Part shown: piece by piece, positions 1-10,880 of the stretch
Position numbering within the stretch: position 1 is the first letter of the stretch
Layout of the letters: the number at the start of each line of letters is the position of its first letter
Origin: Polytrichum commune
Lineage: Eukaryota; Streptophyta; Polytrichopsida; Polytrichales; Polytrichaceae
Length of the DNA: 64,000 bases
Direction: 5' to 3'
NCBI GenBank assembly: GCA_950295325.1
Contig: OX485807.1
Coordinates: 18,695,666 to 18,759,665, forward strand
Made by a program: the position numbers and the translations under genes
Notes under the pieces: model-generated
What the model was told of the DNA's origin: nothing
What the model saw: only the letters and a program-made list of their open reading frames with translations
Database searches by the model: none

Positions 1-2870
1 TGTAAATACAGATTTTCATGTCCAAATATTAATGGGCTGGGCATCTTAATGAATCCCCAAGTGCAGGTGTAGGACATTTAGGTTTGAAGTTACAGATTTA
101 AAGGTTTATAACTGCAAGGTCTGGCCACGACCGGATTGCCCAAGGGTAGAGGTAGAGGGTTGGGTTTGAGGCCTCTTTTTGTTGGTTGTTTATGCATGGT
201 TTTTGGGCGCTTAAATTCAGATTATCATATTCAAATATTAATGGGCTAAGCCACTTCAGGAATGCCTAAGGGCGGGTCTTAGAGGTTGGGAAAGAGGCCT
301 CGGATCCGAGGCCTCTTTTTGTTGGTTGTTTATGCATGGTTTTTGGGCACTTAAATTGAGATTATCATGTTCAAATATTAATGGGCTAGGCCACTTAATG
401 AATGCCTAAGGGCAGGTGAAGGACACTTAGGCTTGAAGGTTCAGATTTAAAGGTTTAAAACTGTAAGGTCTAGCCACGACTGGATTGCCCAAGGGTAGAG
501 GTAGAGGGTTGGGTTCGAGGCCTCTTTTTGTTGGTTGTTTATGCATGGTTTTTGGGCACTTAAATTGAGATTATCATGTTCAAATATTAACGGGCTAGGC
601 CAATTCAGGAATGCCTAAGGGCAGGTGTACGACATTAAAGCTTGAAATTTCAGATTTAAAGGATTATAACTGTAAGGCCTAGGCCACGTCTGGATTGCCT
701 TTGGGCAGAGGTAGAGGGTTGGGAAAGAGGCCTCGGATCCAAGGCCTCTTTTTGTTGGTTGTTTATGCATGGATTTTGGGCACTTAAATTCAGATTATCA
801 TGGTCAAATATTAATGGGCTAGGCCACTTCAGGAATGCCTAAGGGCAGGTGTAGGAGGTTGGGAAAGAGGCCTCGGATCCGAGGCCTCTTTTTGTTGTCT
901 GTTTATGCTTGGTATTTTCCTTGTAAATTCAGATTTTCATATTCAAATATTAATGGGCTAGGCCACGTCTGGATTGCCTTTGGGCAGAGGTAGAGGGCTG
1001 GGAAAGAGGCCTCGGATCCGAGGCCTCTTTTTGTTGGTTGTTTATGCATGGTTTTTGGGCACTTAAATTCAGATTATCATGTTCAAATATTAATGGGCTA
1101 GGCCACTTAGTGAATGCCTAAGGGCAGGTGTAGGACATTTAGGCTTGAAGGTTCAGATTTAAAGGTTTATAACTGAAAGGCCTACACCACGTCTGGATTG
1201 CCCAAGGGTAGAGGTAGAGGGTTGGGTTCGACGCCTTTTTTTGTTGGTTGTTTATGCTTGGATTTTGGGCACTTAAATTCAGATTATCATGTTCAAATAT
1301 TAATGGGCTGGGCCACTTCAGGAATGCCTGAGGGCAGGTGTTGGAGGTTGGGAAAGAGGCCTCGGATCCGAGGCCTCTTTTTGGTGTTTGTTTATGCTTG
1401 GTTTTTGCCATGTAAATTCAGATTTTCATGTTCAAATATTAATGGGCTAGGCCAATTCATGAATGCCTAAGGGCAGGTGTAGGACATTTAGGCTTGAATT
1501 TTCAGATTTAAAGGTTTATAACTGTAAGGCCTAGACCACGTCTGGATTGCCCAAGGGTAGGTGTAGAGGGTTGGGAAAGAGGCCTCGGATCCGAGGCCTC
1601 TTTTTGTTGGTTGTTTATGCTTGGTTTTTGGCTTATTAATTCAGATTTTGAGGTTCATAATTGAATGGGCTAGGCCATTTAATGAATCCCTTAGGGCAGG
1701 TGTAGGACATTTAGGCTTGAAATTTCAGATTTAAAGGTTTATAATTGTAAGGCCTAGGCCACGTCTGGATTGCCTTTGGGTAGAGGTAGAGGGCTGGGAA
1801 AGAGGCCTCGGATCTGAGGCCTCTTTTTGTTGGTTGTTTATGCTTGGTTTTTGGCTTGTTAATTCAGAATATCATGTTCAAATATTAATGGTCTAGGCCA
1901 CGTCTGGATTGCCTTTGGGCAGAGGTAGAGGGCTGGGAAAGAGGCCTCGGATCCGGGGCCTCTTTTTGGTGTTTGTTTATGCTTGGTTTTTGGCTTGTTA
2001 ATTCAGAATATCATGTTCAAATATTAATGGGCTAGGCCATGTCTGGATTGCCTTTGGGCAGAGGTAGAGGGCTGGGAAAGAGGCCTCGGATCCGAGGCCT
2101 CTTTTTGTTGGTTGTTTATGCATGGTTTTTGGGCACTTAAATTCAGATTTTCATGTTCAAATATTAATGGGCTAGGCCACTTCAGGAATGCCTAAGGGCA
2201 GGTGAAGGACATTTAGGCTTGAAGGTTCAGATTTAAAGGTTTATAACTGAAAGGCCTAGCCACGTCAGGATTGCCTAAGGGCAGAGGTAGAGGGTTAGGA
2301 GAGAGGCCTCGGATCCGAGGCCTCTTTTTGTTGGTTGTTTATGCTTGGTTTTTGGCTTGTTAATTCGGATTTTGAGGTTCAATATTGAATGGGCTAGGCC
2401 ATTAAATGAATGCCTAAGGGCGGGTGTAGGACATTTAGGCTTGAATTTTTAGATTTAAAGGTTTATAATTGTAAGGCCTAGGCCACGTCTGGATTGCCTT
2501 TGGGCAGAGGTAGAGGGCTGGGAAAGAGGCCTCGGATCCGAGGCCTCTTTTTGTTGGTTGTTTGTGCATGGTTTTTGGGCACTTAAATTCAGATTTTCAT
2601 GTTCAAATATTAATGGGCTAGGCCACTTAATGAATGCCTAAGGGCAGGTGAAGGACATTAGGCTTGAAGGTTCAGATTTAAAGGTTTATAACTGAAAGGC
2701 CTAGCCACGTCAGAATTGCCTAAGGGCAGAGGTAGAGGGTTAGGAGAGAGGCCTCGGATCCAAGGCCTCTTTTTGTTGGTTGTTTATGCTTGGTTTTTGG
2801 CTTGTTAATTCGGATTTTGAGGTTCAATATTGAATGGGCTAGGCCATTAAATGAATGCCTGAGGCCTCCT
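1..2870. repeat. Palindrome-centred satellite array (223-bp and 139-bp units)
   Basis: Tandem units share a core: a Ttgttggttgttta-type stretch, 'caaatattaatgggctaggcca', a 'ggcagaggtagaggg' stretch, then a 24-bp perfect palindrome with half-site AGAGGCCTCGGA, followed by TTTTTG. Palindrome starts fall at about 293, 866, 1005, 1355, 1578, 2079, 2302 and 2525. Degenerate palindromes lie near 726, 1801, 1940 and 2747. Units near 160, 511 and 1225 lack the left arm. Spacing is either about 223 bp or about 139 bp: the short unit lacks an 84-bp block containing the 'aaggttcagatttaaaggttta' stretch. The array begins before the window and stops near 2870. No coding function is seen; short open frames inside it are by-products of the repetition. 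Confidence 0.95.
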
Positions 2871-3144
2871 CTTTGATACCCTTCATGACTTGACTCGGCA
2901 TTGCTTTTCTATCAGGCATTTGTTTTGTTTACAATACGAGGACGTCTTTGTCACTAATTTCTCTTCATTATGGCGGCTTTGAATGTGGTTGGTTCTCGTT
3001 TGCCTTCTAATTGATAATTACATTACTTTGTGTTCAAACTACTTTGTGAGTTTTTTTTTTGAGGTTGCTGAGGTATTGGTAACTTGTAGGTGTTATCATT
3101 TGATTGTTAAATTGGGAAGTTCTCATATGATTTCTTTTTCTTAG
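2871..3144. other. Unassigned spacer upstream of the methyltransferase-like gene
   Basis: This AT-rich stretch joins the satellite to the first recognised exon. It ends in a pyrimidine-rich acceptor (ctttttcttag) at 3144. An ATG at 2970 opens a 14-codon frame (MAALNVVGSRLPSN) that could be a first exon, but I cannot find a convincing donor linking it in phase to 3145. The true 5' end of the downstream gene is therefore unknown. Confidence 0.5.
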
Positions 3145-3706
3145 GGCTCTCAATCTTTTGAGGTTGCGGAGGAGCAACATCAATCTGCAGAGGACATTGT
3201 TATTGCTGCCCCAACGGTCGAGGTTGAGGCCGCCCATGGTGAGAGTGCCATTTCGCAACGTCAAATGCAGGGAGAGGTGATGTCTATTGGCTAGGATACC
3301 GTCGTTGCTATTGCCGACACAGATCCTATTGTGTGTGAGCTTGAGCTCCGTAAATCACAAAAAGAGGACTCCAACGGCGTTATCCAACGCCTCCGTATTA
3401 AACCCACCAGTAAGTCCCACTTCTCCATTCCTTTGTGCTGCTTGCGAGCCCTCCCTCTAGTCCGTCCTATCAGCGAGGTAGAGGTGCAACGTTTGGAATG
3501 TGAGTTCGTTATGGGATACTGAGAGGGAGATCGGGTCTTATACGTTTCGGTTTTCAACGACATTTCTGTGGACCTTCCGGTTTCCCCCGCCATTGTGGCA
3601 TCATGGAGCCCTCTATGGCAAGAGGCATCCGCGGAGTTCGATGTCAAGTTCAAAGAGGATCCGGATCTTGCACATCTCTGTGGGAAGATGTTTTTCGTGT
3701 GGGAAG

Positions 3707-6547
3707 GTGTGAACCCTTTGAGTGGTCCACCACTCTGCGGGATCACTTTTAGTTAGAATGTTAGCATTAAAAGTTAGAATTGATAGGGAATTTAGGAAAA
3801 ATTAGTTCATTTAGCATTTAGCCTAGAAGAAGGAAGGTCAAAATGAAACTAAGTAGTGCCAGAAGATAGCAAAGTAGAAAAAATGTGCTAGCTAGTAAAA
3901 ACAACTAGCTAAGCAAATATTAGTAGACGCTAGTTATTAAGCAAATGTTAGTAGATGCTAGCTAAGCAAGTGTTAGTTTATTAGTTAGTGTGAGGCACAC
4001 AAGACTATTAGAGGTGGTTTAGGTAAGAAGATAAAATCGGCTTGAAGACTTTTGAAGACAAAAAAGAAAGAGAGCAAGGGGGCTACTTGCCCACTTGCCC
4101 CCTTGCCAACTCGATGGCGGAAAAATTAGAAAGATTTCTAAAGGTTTTTTGTCGGAGCCACCTCGGCGAGAGGGTGGCAACCTCAACCGGGAAAACCCCC
4201 GAGCCAAAATTTCGGGAAAGGGTTTGAAAAATGGATCCGGTGGAGGAGGGGTCCAACCCTTTTGTGAGAGGGTTTAAAAACCCCTCCTTCCACCTTGTAG
4301 CTCTCTTTCTTTCTCTAGTTTTTGGGCGAAGCCCTGCTTCAATGTAGTTAGGAAAAAATCCTTTAGCATGTATTCTCAATGGTCTAAAAGAAAGGCTTGA
4401 GAACCTCCTCTACTCTCTCTCTCCTAGTTAGGTGGTGTGTTTATTAACACACCAACAAAATTATTCCTTCTTTTGTAGAGGTAGGTTGGATGGTAGAGTT
4501 TTGAGTAGAGGCATTATAGACCTCATCTGCCAATGCCCTGAAGGCTTAGTTCAAAAGCTAGAACAAGATACTTATCATTTTTCTCTTAGAGAGATTTCAT
4601 ATAGCTATCCATAGCCGTTTCCCATTTGTGATTTGGTTGAGATGATAATTAGTTATGGATTTTCAAAGATGGAGTAGAAAAACTGGGTGGTCTTGTGGGT
4701 AGCGGCTGCTGGATCAGACCTGCGAGCCCAATAGGAATTTTAATTCCAAGAAATTATATTTTTCCCAAGTAGAACTTTTGTGTAGCTTTCCAAAATGGCT
4801 TAGAACATTTGATTTGAGAATGATTTGAATTAGATATGAATTGTGCAAGATGGGACACATAGTTTGAGAACTTTTGGTTGACTGCTGCATTACAGAGGAC
4901 CTGCTGGGTTCACTTCGGCTTACCTTTCTAATCACATATTTTTATCAAATACATCTTTTTAATATCTCTCCAGGGTCATATAGAACGTTTGATTTGACTA
5001 AGATTTGAATTAGATATGAATTGTTGAAGGCGAGATACATAGTTTAAGCCTTCTTGATTGACTGCTGTGTTACAAGGAGTCCGCTGAATTTCTATTAGCT
5101 TAACCTGCTGATGTCATAATTTTTCTAGTTAGAGCTTGTTCATAGCTTTCCAATGGTATAAGGAAAGCCTAGATCCAAGTAGTAAGGAATGTGCTATGAA
5201 TTTTTGAAGTTAGAAGGTAGATAGGTGGGTTGGAAGGGTCGGTTGAATCGACCTCACACTTCCAACCCTCATAACTTTTGCATTTCTTATCCGATTAGAG
5301 TGATTTTTAGATCATTGGAAAGATAATTTGGTGCACTAAGTATAAATATTATGCTTAGGATTAAATTACAGGGCAGAATAACACTTTATATTTTAATTGT
5401 TAACTAAGGTACGCTTACTACCAAACTAGTTACAAAGAAGGAGGCAAGGTCGACGCTCGGAAAGTGGAGCAAGGAAGGAGGTAGCGGCTCGGCCTACATC
5501 AAGCCCAAATCAACCGAGGAAAATTGAGGTAAATTAACTAACCTTAAGCCTTCCATTTAGGATTGGAGGGAGCACGGCTAAGGTACGCATCTCTAAACCC
5601 ACTCACCTATCTCGTAAGGTCAAGTGGCTTGACCACTTGACCGCCAAGGGAGTACCCAATTCCATTGTTTTCGGGGCCCTTGGTATGTTTTGTGGTAGTA
5701 GCTTCATTTATTAGCAAGTTTCGTGTGTGGTAAGTCGGATTAATCACCGACACGACCACTCTGAATGTTGTTGGTGGAAAGGTGGGGTTAATGACCCGCG
5801 AATCCACTATTATGTTGTTGGCCCCATAGATTGGGAGTAATGGCCCCAATTTATGAAGATTGCGCAACAGGTTGAACCTACAGGTCGCCCGTCACCCTGG
5901 TCCCATTGAGTTGCATTTCGTGGTCTATCCAGTGTAAACACATTTAACAATCAAAACATACAAAATAAATCGTAAACCCTTGTTGGCAAGAGACCCGAGG
6001 TAAGGGGTGATGCCTAATATATTAATGTAGTAAGTTAGGACGTGCAAACAAAAGTAAGTAATTAAGAAGGAATTTGTGTGAAGGGTGGGACTTAGGCCAA
6101 GTTCCCCCGCTTAGAAAACTAAATAGAACTAAATAAAGAAATAGGAAGAATTGAATGGTCCATCAAATTGTCGTTATTCCGTTCGTTGAGTTAGGGTGGT
6201 ATGAGTCACACCCGGTTGGGTGTATCAGAACCATCCCAATTCACAAATTAGGATTGCCTTGGTTTCAAGGCTGGTGCGTCTGCGCGTAGAATAGGTTGTA
6301 GGTTAAGGTTAGAACTAGATATGAAATTGGTTAGTGGAGTTTAAAGCCACACTAGTAAAAAACTAAGGCCTAATCTCCGGAGGTACTACGACGCATATTT
6401 AATCTCCCTTAAAAATCTAACTACTCACGTTATATACCTATCATCCGGGTTCGGCTTGGGCGCCTGCAAATGCAGGCCACCTTCACCGAAGGGCTTGTGT
6501 GATACTTTTAGGCTCCCTCGAAAGGGGGTGGCCCAAAAGTACCACAG
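3707..6547. other. 2.84-kb intron or inserted DNA inside the methyltransferase-like gene
   Basis: Every other intron in this gene is roughly 50-100 bp, but exons 2 and 3 are separated by 2841 bp with usable splice sites (gaag|gtgtga and ccacag|aagg). The segment carries a TATA-like tttaaaaa near 4275 followed by pyrimidine-rich sequence, and a 182-bp tandem duplication near 4797-5120. It holds no recognisable coding region. The 8-mer acttttag occurs near both ends (about 3745 and 6504), which could be a target-site duplication. An inserted LTR-type or other element is likely, but I found no paired terminal repeats. Confidence 0.5.
4797..5120. repeat. Imperfect tandem duplication, about 182-bp period
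   Basis: 'gatttgaattagatatgaattgt' recurs near 4822 and 5004, and both copies continue through 'acatagttt' and 'gactgctg'. The copies are clearly diverged. The duplication lies within the long insertion in the methyltransferase-like gene. Confidence 0.75.
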
Positions 6548-8829
6548 AAGGAAACCATCGACTCACAGCATGGTGGAGGCACATCAACAACAATCATGCC
6601 GACGACAAGAGTTGGCATGTCTCGGTGGATTGTATTGTGGTCGACCCCAGGGGATGCACCGGTGTCTTCCTCAACGCAATGAGCAACATTAATTGGTAAG
6701 CATTTTTGTTTTTTTTATTTACTTTGTTCGTTTCATTGGTCGTTTCTCATATTTGTTTTTATCTCAGGTCTACCGAGTATGATTATGTGAAGGCCAACAT
6801 TCTTGCCAAGTTCCTTCAAATTCGTACATTTGGAAGGCTGGAGTTATCGACGTTCAAAGATCTCATATCTCATGCCGACTACAAAGCATGCGAGAAGGTT
6901 AAGGAGAGTCGTCCTACTTGGTACACTCTTACCGCGGATGTCTTCGTCAAATTCCTTTACAATGTATGACTTTGTGTTTTTTCTTTTCCATTTCACGAGC
7001 TGCATTCCATTTTGCATTTCCATGCCGATCGTATTTCTCACAAGGTCATTTTTTGCAGAGAGACATTTCGGCTCAAGCAGACCTTGCAGTGAGGCACTAC
7101 CGTGAAACCACTCCAGTTGCGGAGAGGACTGTTACCGAAATTTGGAATGTAATGACCAAGGCCCAAGAGAGGACCATCAAGAGCATTCGTGCACGTACAT
7201 TTGAAAAATATATCTCGGTCGCACACCCTGACAATGGAGAGGATTTCTTTCACGAGGTATCATTTCTTTACTTTCATGTTTTCATTATGAGAAAAATTCA
7301 TTTATTTTTTAACCCTCTTGGATTAATTTCAATTTTTTGGACGTCCGCAGATCGACAGGCACTTTAATGAGTTTGCCTCGACCGATATGACAATTGAAAA
7401 GTTGCAGAAAATTGTCACATGTCCGGTCGAAGCTTCATTAAAAGCCAAGTGGCTTCACTGGTGGAACGCCTCTACTCGTGAAAGGTCTGAGAACAAGTTT
7501 CCAATCGACAAGCCTATGAGGGAGAAGGCATTGGATGACTGGCTTCACAAAGCGTCATTCTGGGCTCAGGTATATCCATTTTTTGGCTTCTTAATTTTGT
7601 TTTTTCCCTCTTGTTTCATATCTAATTTCACTCTTTCTCCATCTCACTTCAGTTGGAGAAAGAAATCTCGGTTCAAATTGAATCATTTCAGGACGACCTC
7701 ACAATCGATATCGATTGGGACGCATCAGAGACTATCTTGCGCCCTCGTGAATATGTGGATCACTGGAGGATTCTCCTTTGAGACAGAGCCTTCAAACCAT
7801 ATCTCGGTGATAAGCCGGACATCCCCTTTGCCAAAGGTGATAACCTCTTTGAGTTTGAGGAGGGTGCTCTTGCTATTAAGCGTGTCGCTTATCGGTAATA
7901 CATTTATCCTTCATTTTCGCTATTCATTTCTTTCATTCTTGCAATCCATTTCCTTATCTTTCTAATTATTATCTTGTTTTTTTGTAGTTATATCATGAGA
8001 TAGTTGGTTGCTAAAAATGTTTTGGCAGCATCTTCCTTGCCCACTTACCTCTCGGACTGGGCGAACGTGCTTTCTAGCCTCTGTGTGTACACGGCCACGC
8101 AAACAACCAAGTTTCCTCAATCTCACTTGCAGGCTGGGGGATGGTACTTGGATTGTTCTAGAGGATTTGTGCCTGGGGAAGAAAAACCTCTCTTTGCCAG
8201 CCTAATGAGTAGTGCTCCCGATGAGAACATTGTCCCCTTGGAGGAGCCGGACATCGTTGAGCTTCCTTCTCCTCTACCCAAGGCACCAAAGGGTAAGGGC
8301 AGAGCAAAGAGTACCGTCCCTCAAGCATCTTCCCAAGTTCTCACTCGCTCTGCTTCAAAGACCCCTGTTCAGCCACCCACCTTACTACACAGTCCTTCTA
8401 GCACTCCCTCCTTTGCTCCATCGGCTGCCCCCTCTGGTACTCCCTCAGCCTTTCATCCACAAACTAATGCTACTCCTTCTCACAGTGGCACTTTTCTTCT
8501 CTCCTTGTCTAGCAAGAGGAAGGCCGCCCTCTTGGATACGAGTGCCACCTCTTCAGAGTCTCCTACCACGCTTGCCCTCGTCGAGAATGTGGATATGATG
8601 CAACTCATGCTGGATTCTAAGATTGCAGGAGGTCCTCTCCCTGCATATACCCGCATTCAGGAGTTCATTGCCAAGGTTTGTATCTTTCCCTTCGTCAATG
8701 TTTAGGCTTCTTTCATTTCCGCTTGCTTATTTTTTTTCCTTGTTTTTTTTTCTCATGAAGTTCTTATTGCAGGTTGGAGCAGGTCGTTCCCGTGTGAACA
8801 CCTCGACCACTACTCACAAGGGCCTCGAT

Positions 8830-8868
8830 CTGCTCTTCGCTGACATTCCCAAGAATTTGCCTGTGCCA
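8830..8868 (+). other. Degenerate motif IV (DPPY-like) of the methyltransferase-like protein
   Basis: The exon 9 frame reads DLLFADIPKNLPVP. Hydrophobic residues ending in AD, then a PPY-N type loop, is the usual form of motif IV in N6-adenine and N4-cytosine methyltransferases. Here the DPPY or SPPY tetrapeptide would be DIPK, missing the aromatic residue. This either marks an inactive enzyme or argues that the resemblance is to the fold only. Confidence 0.45.
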
Positions 8869-9420
8869 AACATCTCCACCGATGTTCCTACTTAGAACAA
8901 ACTCCATGAATCATATTATGAGTGTCTTTTTGCATTTGCGAAATATAACCTCTATGATCATGGTGTCCTCGTCCTGGCACATTGTGCCAACTCCTCTGTT
9001 TCCAAGACTATTTTTGATTGGACATACACTTACGATTTCTACGTCGCTGAAGATTGGTTTGGTATGAATGATTTGGACCTCCAATCCCCTGTGGTGCCAT
9101 CTGGAGTGGTAAGCTACTCTATGTCTCTTCCTGCGATTGTGTATTTTGTTTTATTTCACTTCTTCGGAATCTAATGAAATTTGTTTAATTTCTTCCAGAC
9201 TCGGAAATTCAGCATCAAGGTTCTTGTTCGTGTTAACTCCGTTCTCAAAGTGCGGGAGGAGGCCATTCAAGAGTATGGTTACAACCTCCAGCGAGATGGA
9301 TGGTTGAATGCCTTCACCGATGAGAAGAGCCAGGCGATGCGCCCTGATGGGATACCTTGGAGAGGTGCTCGCAAAAAACATCATGTTTTCTTCTCTATCC
9401 TTCTGGCTACTCTCACCGAC

Positions 9421-9622
9421 AAGAATGATGTTGTTATGGACTGGCATTGTGGTGTAGGTACGCCTTCTTTTTCAGCATCACCCTTGCTTTGAATTTTCCG
9501 TTATTTTTGCTTCACTAATTTCCATACTAACTTTTTACCTCTTTTTGCTTTAGATGGTTCGATTGCCGCATGTCGCTCCCTTGAGCGTCATATTGTGGCA
9601 CTTGAGGGTGACCCCATCATTT
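9421..9622 (+). other. Motif I (SAM-binding) segment of the methyltransferase-like protein
   Basis: Exon 10 ends DKNDVVMDWHCGVG and exon 11 continues with DGSIAACRSLERHIVALEGDP (intron 9458-9553). Beta-class methyltransferases place here a VLDPF-GSGTT loop followed by an AA...R..iGiE.d strand. The alignment is natural: D-W-H-C-G-V-G for D-P-F-x-G-x-G, AAC for the helix and ALEGD for the acidic end of strand 2. The motif lies C-terminal to motif IV, as expected for the beta class. Confidence 0.55.
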
Positions 9623-10072
9623 TCAATGCACTCCTATTTCCCATGCGCGATCCCCAGTCTGCTCGTGCATCTCGCTCAGTTGCCCCACCGTCTACCTCTA
9701 TTTTTGATCCGCCTCAGAAGATGACCAAACGTGCGTTCGGTTTTCTTTGTGCGTAAGTTTGCTTTATATGTTTTCACATGTTTGCCTTCATGTCATTTTC
9801 CCATCTTTCTGTGTCATTTTTTTTCTAATCTTCTGTCTTTGGGGTTCAGAGTGCCAGTGGAGAACGCCGACCTTCGTCGAGGCATGTGTTCGAGTCCTTC
9901 CAAGACGTTCGAGCTCCCTTCGTATGCTGCTGAGCTTGCCAATCTTTTGGCGGAAGCTCCATCTCCACCTCCTAGTCCCATCCGACCTTTCAACAAACTA
10001 GTTTTGGATTTCCTAGACATAGAGGCCGAGCATGGCGAGGATAGTGATAGACATGGAAGTCCAAGTTCTTGA

Positions 10073-10641
10073 CTACGCCTCTCGCGTTTGGAACCTCCTA
10101 TATATTGTCTATGTATGAGTTTTTTTAAGTCCATTTGTTGAATTTCCTTGTGCCTTTTGCAAACCACATTCAACTCCTTCTTCATCTTATGTTGTTGTTT
10201 GTTTTCAAGTGCTTGTGGGAGTCCAAATTCGACGGAAAGACGGAAATACGGAAATACGGATTCAATTTCCGTATTTTACCTTGCTTATCTGAGGATAATA
10301 GGGTCTATTAGGACAAAATTAATGGTACTAGGAAATAGAGTAGTCTAACCCCGCCTTGTGCGGTAAAACGACTCTAAATAAGTACTATGACCGGTCCGTC
10401 AAATAGGATGGGCGGACCATGTAATCATGGTCCAAACCCTTGGTCCGGACCAAGTGACGGACGCGCCAAGATTACCCAACGGCCCGGAAGTGGCGGTTAC
10501 AACGGGCCTTATGGCGGTTGGGGGAAAAGAGAGCCGTTGGTGAAAATGTTAGTAAAACCGTTGGTGGGAACCGCCGGAAAACGGTTGGTAACCGTTTTCC
10601 GTTAAACCGAACGGTAACAGGGGAAGGAAGAGGGAGGAAGG
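10073..10641. other. Intergenic segment 3' of the methyltransferase-like gene
   Basis: The first 130 bp (ccatttgttgaatttcc...) has a diverged relative near 14683-14745. A small perfect hairpin with arm AAATACGGA lies near 10245-10277. From about 10380 the base composition changes to GC-richer sequence full of ccgg and cggacc words. No gene is seen. Confidence 0.6.
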
Positions 10642-10650
10642 ATATTTAAG
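10642..10650 (+). promoter_or_regulatory. TATA-like element upstream of the gag-like ORF
   Basis: ATATTTAAG sits about 240 bp before the ATG of the ORF at 10881 and is followed about 30 bp later by a C/T-rich stretch (ccttctccctcacactc), a typical plant TATA-initiator layout. It fits either a retroelement or a host promoter. No experimental support is available. Confidence 0.45.
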
Positions 10651-10880
10651 GGTCCCTTCCTTCTCCCTCACACTCTTTTTTGGAAAAAGGCAACCTGTTG
10701 AGAGAACGAGTGGTGAGGTGTTCCTTCTTTCGAGCCGCCAGCAGTTGGATTGTTGGGACTCAGCACTTTTCAGTCACCGGCAGTGGGCTTGCCGGGACTT
10801 TGTGGCACTTAGACGGAAGAGAAGGACTCCGGAAGAGAGAGAGAGAGGTTGCAAGCCAGAAAGGGTGAGAGGAGAGGAAA

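Larger units (their letters stand above)
3145..10072 (+). pseudogene. 12-exon gene with beta-class DNA amino-methyltransferase-like C-terminal region, five premature stops
   Basis: Exons read by GT-AG sites with consistent phase: 3145-3409, 3461-3706, 6548-6695, 6768-6963, 7059-7256, 7351-7569, 7653-7894, 7988-8675, 8773-9108, 9199-9457, 9554-9752, 9850-10072. They total 3219 bases, an exact 1073 codons including the final TGA, with no frameshift. The first half (e.g. YVSVFNDISVDLPVSP, LTAWWRHINNNHADD) is not a domain I recognise. Exon 8 ends in a Pro/Ser-rich linker. Exons 9-11 follow the beta-class amino-methyltransferase order: a motif IV-like LLFADIPKN where DPPY or SPPY is expected, then KKHHVFFSILLATLTDKNDVVMDWHCGVG-type motif X/I, then AACRSLERHIVALEGD. 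In-frame stops lie at 3292 (TAG), 3520 (TGA), 7779 (TGA), 8001 (TAG) and 8893 (TAG). The 51-bp first intron may instead be exon, since the frame reads through it. The methyltransferase call is inference from motif order; the catalytic tetrapeptide is degenerate, so activity is doubtful. Confidence 0.72.

Noticed and set aside
1139..1470. 90-codon open frames on both strands of the satellite
   Set aside because: They arise from the tandem repeat itself and are not preserved from unit to unit.
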